In this document: positions 56,612-64,000 of the stretch, one piece after another | Layout of the letters: each line of letters starts with the position of its first letter | Numbering within the stretch: the stretch's first letter is position 1 | From: Thelonectria olida | Taxonomy: Eukaryota; Ascomycota; Sordariomycetes; Hypocreales; Nectriaceae | Length of the DNA: 64,000 nucleotides | Reading direction: 5' to 3' | Assembly: GCA_020736575.1 (NCBI GenBank) | Contig: JAGPYM010000045.1 | Span: 171,161 to 235,160, forward strand | Translations under genes and position numbers: made by a program | Notes under the pieces: model-generated | What the model was told of the DNA's origin: nothing | The model's database searches: none | What the model saw: the letters and a program-made list of their open reading frames with translations, nothing else

Positions 56612-58831
56612 ATGGGAAGACAAGCTGGGAAGAAGAAAAAGACAACTGTGGCGGCTGTGGCTGACTCTATTACGGTCAGGACCAGCGCAGCAGCCGGCGC
56701 TGGCAACTATCGTCACCACAGTCGCATCGGGCTCAACGCGCGCAACAACGCCGAGCTCCGCGCCAACGCACAGAATATCCTCTCGATGATCCAGGAAGCC
56801 AGACCGAAGAATGCGCTAGCTGCGTACGAACCAAAGCAGAGGGAGTTTAGGGACTTCTGCGAGCGCAAGCAGTATCAGGATGCGGATACCGTCACAGAAG
56901 ACAAGCTTCTCCTCTTCCTTACTGAGGAGGTCGCGGACCGGCCGCTGAGGGCCAAGAGCCTCAAGGCGGCTGAGGATACTCCACTGCAAGCTACGCGGCT
57001 TGCCTGGCGATCAGTCCGCAGCTATACGACTGCCATTACGGACCTATATCGTACCCAGAAAGCGCTTGGGATGAATGCCCACCCCTCGCCACGCGAAGAC
57101 AACGTCCGGGAGTATCTCAAGTCCCTCCAGCGCCGGGATGCTCAGCAAGACAAGGCTAGCTATGCCGACAAGGGCCGTGATACCCTCCTCGATGGGTACA
57201 CGGAGCAGGAATTTGAACGCGTCTGCCACGAGCTGTGGGCCCATAGCAGCAAGGCTCCCGAGTGCCACCTGCGGACTCTCGTGGATCTGCTGCTCGGGCA
57301 CTATATGCTGACCCGGGGGGGGGCCACCGCCGCGCGGCCGAGATCTCGGACCTCTTTACCTTCGAGTTCGAAGGGGAGGGCCCGACCCGCTGCATGCCCG
57401 TGATCTTTACAACACGGGCAGGGAAGCAGAACCAGCATGGCCGCCTTGAGACAGCCGGGGCCCTCCGGAATAAGAACCCGCTTATCTGTATGCTGGGAAG
57501 CCTTGCGTTCTACCTCCTCTACCGGTGGGATATAGCCGCCGACGAGCCATTTCCAGACCTCAGCCGGAGGTCTGCGTGGTACGATACGCGGCTGATCAGA
57601 GGGAGCAGGAGCGGGCGCGACCATACGGCAGCCCTCTCGTACAACTCGCAGCGGGACTGGGTCGTTAAGGCGTTTACGTATGCAAGCATCGCCTCGAGGA
57701 AGAAGACGCACGTTGGCCGGAGCTCGGGGGCCAAGACAGCCGAGCTAAAGGGGATCAGCGAGGACCAGATCCGCCGGGCAGCCCGCTGGAACCAGGAGCA
57801 GATGATCGGCTGCTACCTGAACTCCCTGCCTCGCAAGTTCATGCGCACCACGGCAGGGCATCTGCCGCAGAAGGGGTGCTTCGAGATACGCCGTGCCAGC
57901 ATCATGCCGCCGGAGACGCTTCTCTCTCTAATCTGGCCAGACCTCGACCGTTGGAAGGGCCGATTCGGCCCTGCCCCTGATCAGATCAACGACCTTGCGG
58001 CAATGGGGCTTACGAACCTGCTCTCGTACCTCCGCGAGGTCATCCTGCAAGCGTCAGTCTTCCTGATCAAGCAGTTCCCAGATAGCTCGGTTTGGAACCA
58101 CCCGGTCTTTCAGCACGAGGTCTACACGCAGTTCGCACAAGAGCTATCAGCCCTTGTGCAAGAAGCGGGCGAGAAGCCGAGCCAGCTGGCGCTCCTAGCC
58201 CAGGCCGTCCCAGCTCTCGCGGACTACCTTCAGTCCGTAGATGCCCGTAACGACACGAGGATCACCAACCTCAGGGCCGACCTACAAGCCGAGCTTCGGG
58301 GCATCAGGGAGCAGTCCTCGCAGCTCCAGTCGCTCTTCTCAACCGGCCTCACCTTTCAGCTCAAGACAGCCGCCACGCCTGGTCTCCTACAGCTACAACC
58401 AGCACCAAGCGGCGGCGCTGGCGGAAGACACATCAGCTTGCTCAAGCAGTAGCAGCAACGGCCGCTCGGTGACCCCAGGGCTAGAAATGCCGCCACGGCA
58501 TCGGATGTGCCGGGAGGTTAGGACAGTCAGGGACTTGTGGAGAGAGTGGACGGTTGGGCTCCGAGGCCAACTGGCTATTGCTACCCTTGATAGCCGCTGG
58601 GGAAGCCGGTGGCGGGCGGGCCGGCAGAGCGAGGTGCAGTGGTACTCCCTACGGCTTGAGATTGTCAAGGAGATTCGGCGTATGGCACAGGCGCGGCGTA
58701 TAAGCGAGGAGGCTGCGATGCACGCTGTAAACCTGCAGCAGCAGCAAATGGGTTACTCACTTGATCAGCTCTGCAAGCTCCTCAGAGCGAATAGAAAGGC
58801 CCGTCTAACTGCACAGAAGAGGAAGAAGTGA
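56612..58831 (+). mobile_element. Crypton element C2, tyrosine recombinase with two frame slips
   Basis: From ATG 56612 the frame gives a Lys-rich start, a core-binding-like domain (ALAAYEPKQREFRDFCERKQ), and HYMLTRGG, the first catalytic Arg. At the G9 run (57315-57323) the frame shifts; it resumes at RRAAEISDL. Then KKTHVGRSSGAKTAELKGIS, IRRAARWNQEQMIGCYLNSL supply the His-Arg-Tyr set. The GCR1_C end (VRTVRDLWREW, LDSRWGSRWR) is in another frame after about 58400. All four catalytic residues R-H-R-Y are present. Without the two slips it would be about 730 aa. G/C-rich codons and few stops suggest it is much younger than the RIP-like elements nearby. Confidence 0.88.
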
Positions 58832-59679
58832 AGAGGTATCGGCGGTATCTGTAGGGTTCTTAATCAATTCATCCATCATCTACCATCTCCATCCTCCTCG
58901 TGAGCTGTGAATACCGCCTCTAGCCGGGCCAGCAGTTCGCGGCCAGGGCTCCTCTCGCAAACTGACGGGCCCGGGGGTCTGGTCTCGATGGCTTTAAGCA
59001 GGTTCCAGGTCATTTTGTAAGTTGGAGACGCTCAATTGCGTAGGAATTGCAGCAGGTCGATCATGCCAGATGGCCGTGGATATCCTATTGATATTACGGA
59101 GTACTGTATACCCAGATAAGCAGCATCTCTTTCTATCTTGGAGGAAAGTCACCATCTGATGGCCAAAAATGGACGACAAAATTGGAGGCTGTGCGAGCAA
59201 CTATCCGGTTTGCATTGGCCACAGGCTGTTGCATATGCCTCTACCCAGATTGTCACACGAGTGCACTAAGAGAGTCAGAGCGGTGTTAGAGATCTGTTGT
59301 AGGTTCGGCAGGTCTAGTATCATAGCCTCGCCTCGTCAAATACAATGAGGACGAGGAAGGAAAAAGACTACGAGACAGAGAGAAATCAATCAATCATCTG
59401 TTCTCCATCTTGAGGTTATCACTCATCTTGACTTACCACCCTCGTATCCGACACAGGCCGCCTTGATGCAAACTAACCGGGGAGACAAACTTGGACGTAC
59501 ACACCCTCACTAACCCACTATTTCCAGCCAAACTCGACCCTCACCCCGTGCCAAAATAGCGAACACCGCTTCAGCCGCCGTAGATTGGACACTGAACACT
59601 TGAAGAATAGGCTTCAAGCTAGTTCGCTACTAACCCATGAGAATCTGCAGAGGAAGAGAGAGATAACAGGTAAGGGAAG
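58832..59679. other. Intergenic, no supported gene
   Basis: No domain or repeat recognised until repeat T at 59680. Confidence 0.3.
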
Positions 59680-59840
59680 TGTCAGATATTGGGGGTGAAT
59701 TGTACGTTGTTCATCTTGTTCTGCCTGCTGTTTGCTACTTGAGGTTTCGGAGCAAGCTCTATATACCTTTTCTGTGCTATGTGGAATCAACTGGAAGCTG
59801 CTTGCTAAGCCTGTGGCAATATGGGCTGAAGGAGATCAGG
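59680..59840 (+). repeat. LTR-like repeat T, copy 2
   Basis: Begins TGTCAGATATTGGGGGTGAA; matches 50132-50285 as described there. Includes a TATA-like CTCTATATACC, as expected of a promoter within an LTR. Confidence 0.6.
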
Positions 59841-60628
59841 ACACAATTTGGGCAATGTAGGCTATATTAATAATTAGTGCCCTTTCGGCTCAAGCGCGTT
59901 TGGAAGCAATAGGCAATTTCCATGCTTAGAGAGGGTAGGGTTCTCACAATGGACGATTATCAGAGACTTGTCGTGGCTCAATTCTTCGAGCCACTGCCAG
60001 GCCTCTCCCAGATATCCTGCCGCCAGTTCGTCTTGCGCCATGTTGCCCCGATCCTTCTTCCCAACACTGCCGACAAGGTAGATGTTCAACCCAGCCCTTT
60101 CCAGGGAAGCATGAGCTATACAACTATATTAAATGCTCACTCCGCGCACGCCGGTCATCGCATTGCCGTCCAGTTCCGAAGCGACAAGCAAGATCTCTTA
60201 GGGGTCACCGAACCAGCCGCATTCATGGGCCTGTTATGCCCTTGGTAACATACTGGGGTATGTACGAGGGCTGTTTGTGTATACATCGCCTTTTGCAGAA
60301 GGCGTACCGTATATCAGTGTCTTGATGTCTTCTCGAGACTTTAAAATACCGCTCCAGAAGAAGATGACGACTCACATGGACCTTGCAGACATCATTACTC
60401 TGGGAGCCAGAGCGAATACCACTATATCCGATCTCACTCTACTCTTGGTGAAATCCGTCATACGATCAATAACTACACTTTCCAAAACACAACTCTTAGA
60501 AGCAGCATCGCTACCTGCATCAGCAGACTCCTGCCACAGCCACGTGATCTCGCTACCCTTCCCGTCACCCTTACCCACCAGGATCTCGCTCCTTTTAATT
60601 ACCTTATCGACGACTCCACGGGCCGGGT

Positions 60629-60960
60629 TCAAGCTGTACTAGACTGGGATGGTGCTCTATACCTCCTCGTGTCCATGTCGCTGCCTGAATCCTCAGGGTC
60701 AGAGTCCCTAGAGCATGTGGATCCCACTGCGTCAATGTCCTCTAACAAGACGACACATCTATCTGGAAGCCCAGCAAATAGGCCCTTCAGCATTTGATCA
60801 TCCGTGCTGGGGATGCTGATGACGTAGATATCCATATCCAATTCACCGGCAATTGACAAGCTGGAGCTGGTTTTTCCGGTTCCAGGAGGGCCATATAAGA
60901 GATATCCTCGTTTGTAGGGGATTGAATGTTCAGAATACCGGCGTCTGGTTTGAGGGTCAA
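60629..60960 (-). pseudogene. BCS1-like AAA ATPase fragment
   Basis: The minus strand encodes SIPYKRGYLLYGPPGTGKTSS (Walker A), then LDMDIYVISIPSTDDQMLKGLF and DRCVVLLEDIDAVGS (Walker B), close to fungal BCS1-type ATPases. A TAG lies just upstream in frame (about 60966), and downstream (below 60660) the frame leaves the family within a Ser/Asp-rich linker. The N-terminal BCS1 domain and the second half of the AAA module are not found within 1 kb. It is a relic or a transduplicated piece. Confidence 0.7.
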
Positions 60961-61149
60961 TTGACTAAGTTTGTTTGGTGAAGATCTGGAAGCTTGTCCT
61001 TCTGCAATCTGCGCGCCTTTTGATGGCTTGATGAGTACTGTGGGAAGGGATGGGAGCGGCTCAGCCTCTTTGGATGACGTGCGAAAGGTACGACGACGAC
61101 GAGAAGATAGGATACGTCGTAAAGTAAGAGTCGGAGCGAGTCAGAGCGA

Positions 61150-61838
61150 GTAATAGGGGTATTGTCACTCTCTGCTTAGCGCGAATTATGAGGGTCAAGT
61201 GTGAGTAAGATATGCGAAGCTTTCGACACAACGAAGCCTAGTACATATATAGAGTAATACGATGCCAGCTAATTCTTTAGCTCGTTCGAGACGCGTCTTT
61301 TTTTTTATTAGGAAGTCCCGGTTTCAAGAGGGTCTCCTATGTAGCTTTGACTTGTCGAGAGTGGGGAAGGAGCCGGTTGGGTGGGGGTGTTAGAAGGATC
61401 TAGGCCCGGGCAGAGCGTCGGTCTTGGCAGATGGCGGTGCACTAGCGAGAGGCCAATGGGCAATAGGTAACTTTCCGTGGCCACAAAGTTGTGACGCGGT
61501 GGAGCCATCGGTACGGGAGGCCATTCGGGGCTCCGCACTAAGTCAGTGGAAAGGCAGGGGGATGATCGCATGGTGTCAGACAATTGGCTCCACAGGGATC
61601 ATTGATGGCACCTGTTAGATTGGATCATGTACAGTGCATAGGACCGGGGGTGGTCACGTGGTGACGCCCGGGGCCGCGTCAGGGCCTGGGAATGGCCTGA
61701 TGTATATAGGGGAAGATGAACACTCGATCGATCAGGGAGGAGACCTCCCAGAGAGATAACACATACACAATACGCACGATCAAGTCATCCAAGTGCCACG
61801 CTAGCTTTCCGACAGCACCAGCCAATTGATAAGAATTA
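61150..61838. other. Intergenic, no supported gene
   Basis: Nothing recognised before the MITE. Confidence 0.3.
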
Positions 61839-62272
61839 ACGTACATGATAAGCGAGCGACGCAGACAAGCGAGCGACGCACTTATACTGTAGAGCTAAAA
61901 GTATAAATTTTAGATTTGCTAAAACGGGCTATATAGCCCTAGGATTTTTAGAAAATTAATTTTAAATATTTAATTAAAAAAGTCATAAAATATTATTTTT
62001 CTTAGATTTTTAATTAATTTATTTAATATTTGAAAAAAAAAAAAAGAAAAAAAAAAGTGTAAATAAGACTTTTTTAAATAACTCTATAAGAAACTTTTCT
62101 AATAGTCTAGAAAAATATGTACTTATAATTATATACTTAATAGATCTATTTCTGAAATTATAGCTATTTTTAGCTTAGTTTGAACTTTTTAGAATTTTTT
62201 AAAAATCACGATTTAAGGTGAAAATCAGAGTGCGTCGCTCGCTTGTCTGCGTCGCTCGCTTATTATGTACGT
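61839..62272. mobile_element. MITE E4 of the doubled-word pogo-like family, 434 bp
   Basis: TA on both sides (61837-61838, 62273-62274). Termini ACGTACATGATAAG / ACGTACATAATAAG. The doubled word CGAGCGACGCA is identical in all four places. Same length as E1 (434 bp) but in the opposite orientation (CTTATACTGTA side on the left). A11-G-A7-type run inside (62034-62056). Confidence 0.9.
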
Positions 62273-62443
62273 TATCTACGGAGGAAGGTCCCAAAAGTCC
62301 TTGCCTGCTAAGGTACTAAAAAACGCCACAAAATGAATAACAGTCTAACCCCTTACAATTTGTATGCCTTTATTTCCGTACCAATTTTCTCTCAATTTTT
62401 TCCCCTTTAATTTTCCCCACTCACTTCCCCCTCCTCAAGCAAA

Positions 62444-63450
62444 ATGTTATACGATATTGCAACCCGGGCTCTTGTAATTACTTTGAAAGCCCCTGCTGGA
62501 GAGGGCAAGACTACAACTGAGGTCCAGGCTATGACCGGAATTCCTATCCGTACGATCAATTCTATCTATCGTCGAGCTATCCAACGAGGCTTCAATCCAA
62601 CCTAACAACCCCTCCGCCTTTGAGATGAACACGTCCAAGATGCCCCTCGCTCCGGCAGGCCTTCTAAGCAGACCCCAGAGGCCCAGCAGCTAGTCCTCTC
62701 AAAAGTCCGTAAGGATCAGTACGAAAGGGAAAAATCAGCTGCTGATATTGCTGGCAAGCTTAGCTCGAAAGGGCTTAAGGTCTCGAAGATGACTATTATC
62801 CAAATTCTCAAAGCAGCCGGCTTCCGTAAGACCAAGCCAACAAGGAAGCCCGGGCTAACGAAAAACATGAGGGAAGAACGCCTTGCCTAGTGTGAGGCTC
62901 ATAAGAACTAGACTATCGAGGATTGGAAGGATGTTATTTGGTCTGACGAGACCTCGATTATCTTGCTCCATCGCCGCGGCAGCTACCGAATCTAGAGACG
63001 GGCTGACGAACGGTTCCTTCGTAGCTGTATTCACGAGAGATAGAAAGGAGCTAGTAAATTTATGTTCTAGGGTGCCTTTTTGTATAAGAAAAAGGGCCCT
63101 TGCTACTATTGGAGCCTCGAGACTGCAAAGGAACGGAAGGATGCTGAGAAAGTAATAGAAAAATTAAATAAAGAGCTAGAGCTGGAGAAGCGAGAGGAAT
63201 GGGAGCTCTCAACCGGGCTTCAAAGGCTAGCCCTTTGTAACCTTCCTGGCGCAAAGCCTCAATAGAAGTGGCAGGCATCGACGGGAAAGCTCTCGCGAGG
63301 TAAGAGTAAAGAGATTGACTGGTAGCGATATCAGCAGACGATTTTAATCCCTTTGATGTTTCCTTTTGCTAAGGAATGCCTTCTAACCCGACCTAAGACC
63401 CTTGTTTAAGAAGATAAGGCTCCTGCTTACAATTATCATTTTCAGCAACA
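62444..63450 (+). mobile_element. Tc1/mariner-like transposase, RIP-like nonsense mutations, cut by an LTR element
   Basis: From ATG 62444 one frame can be followed: an HTH (GEGKTTTEVQAMTGIPIRTI), SGRPSKQTPEAQ, then DVIWSDETS (first catalytic Asp), FMFxGAF and EDKAPAYNYHF (second-Asp region), where TGTCACGG of an LTR begins. About ten stops interrupt it: TAA at 62603, TGA near 62625, and TAG/TAA in GCC-TAG-TGT, AAC-TAG-ACT, ATC-TAG-AGA, AGA-TAG-AAA, TTC-TAG-GGT and others. Most are one C-to-T or G-to-A step from CAG, CAA or TGG in CpA/TpG context. The last catalytic residue is beyond the insertion. Confidence 0.85.
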
Positions 63451-63838
63451 TGTCACGGTCCGTAACGAACACCCCATCACGTGCCAGAAATCAGCCCCAA
63501 CTTGCCCCACTTTTACCACCCAATCATCGGAGGATCACCTTCCAGAGCGTGATCCAAACAACTGGATCACCCTCTCAATCGTGATCCAAGGGAAGGCTCA
63601 CGATCTCAACCGTGATCCAAGGAAAACACCCTTAGTATATAAACACATTCATTTAGCACACTAGATAGATACAGCTACTTCAGCTTTCAATACAACTTGG
63701 TTACACTCATCTACTTTGAGCACATTACCAGACGTAACAACCCACTACATTGCTCAGACCTTAACGCCCTGATCTCTCTGCCAACATAAACCTAGAACCC
63801 TCTAGTCTTATCCGTTGGGAATTGACCAGATCGTTACA
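63451..63838 (+). mobile_element. 5' LTR of an LTR retrotransposon that leaves the window
   Basis: 388 bp, TGTCACGGTC...CGTTACA, matching the solo LTR at 16747-17126. It is inserted in the Tc1-like element; the 5 bp before it are CAACA (target duplication partner lies outside the window). A TATA-like AGTATATAAACACATTC lies at 63634-63650. Confidence 0.88.
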
Positions 63839-63901
63839 CGTTGAAAGCTCTTGTTCAGAAGGTTACCGCGTTACCCTGAGCAATACCGTACTACCGCAAC
63901 C

Positions 63902-64000
63902 ATGTCCGGAAGTCGACCTACCAACACTCCCAACCCTGCGTTGAACAACTCACCCCCGGCTTACAACACTCCACCTAGCAATGCGGAGGTTGCCACTGAA
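63902..64000 (+). CDS. Start of retrotransposon gag-like ORF (truncated by window)
   Basis: ATG 63902, 63 bp after the LTR, opens a frame rich in Asn, Pro and Ser (MSGSRPTNTPNP...) without stops to the window end. Position directly after the LTR leader fits gag. Class (Ty1/copia or Ty3/gypsy) cannot be told from this piece. Confidence 0.6.
   Translation, partial: MSGSRPTNTPNPALNNSPPAYNTPPSNAEVATE

Noticed and set aside
59874..60270. NB-ARC-like segment (EAWQWLEELSHD then LIIVH) on the minus strand
   Set aside because: Too short and without a P-loop; resemblance may be chance.
1..64000. Starship cargo element, mimp or CRISPR array
   Set aside because: I saw no DUF3435 captain recombinase, no mimp terminus (CAGTGGG...GCAATAAG type) and no regularly spaced direct repeats. 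The tyrosine recombinases present are Crypton type.

Overview
The window is nuclear DNA of a filamentous ascomycete, most likely a Sordariomycete of the Fusarium/Colletotrichum type. The genes carry short introns (about 50-100 bp) with fungal signals (donor GTATGT/GTAAGT, branch point GCTAAC/CTAAC). The gene families are fungal: OrsD-RecQ helicase, SRPK-like kinase, FIG1, cyanase, DUF7703, DUF1348, Crypton. It looks like an accessory or subtelomere-like compartment: gene-sparse, full of broken transposons, AT-rich blocks and C-to-T style nonsense changes that resemble repeat-induced point mutation (RIP).

Layout. 1-10 kb: two large damaged genes on the + strand, an unrecognised large acidic-tract gene and an OrsD zinc-finger/RecQ helicase; both are followed by the same 3' motif. 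10-17 kb: a hypothetical gene, a 434-bp TA-flanked MITE, an apparently intact SRPK-like kinase, a partial FIG1-like gene and a solo LTR with a 5-bp target duplication. 17-31 kb: a small Cys-rich secreted-protein candidate, a seven-exon MFS transporter, a zinc-finger relic, a seven-exon secreted metallo-beta-lactamase-fold protein, a glutamine synthetase pseudogene and a GMC oxidoreductase. 31-39 kb: Ty3/gypsy, LINE and Fot/pogo fragments around an intact DUF7703 membrane protein and an intact DUF1348 gene. 39-49 kb: cyanase and beta-carbonic anhydrase on the same strand about 6 kb apart, a 58-aa secreted Cys-rich protein, and two minus-strand hypothetical genes. 49-64 kb: nested MITEs, a chimera of DUF1348 and an RGS domain, a pogo fragment, two tandem Crypton elements, a BCS1-like AAA fragment, another 434-bp MITE, a heavily mutated Tc1-like element and an LTR retrotransposon that runs off the right edge.

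The most unusual signal is a transposon family seen at six loci (ends flanked by TA). Every terminus has the same layout: ACGTA, three variable bases, a TGATAAG-like block, then a 10-14 nt 'word' written twice. The word differs between elements but is mostly the same at the two ends of one element, and two transposase-bearing copies show that the family is Fot/pogo-like. Separately, cyanase and carbonic anhydrase form a plausible cyanate/bicarbonate pair, while the glutamine synthetase that could use the released ammonia is only a pseudogene here. All calls come from reading the sequence; no database search was run.
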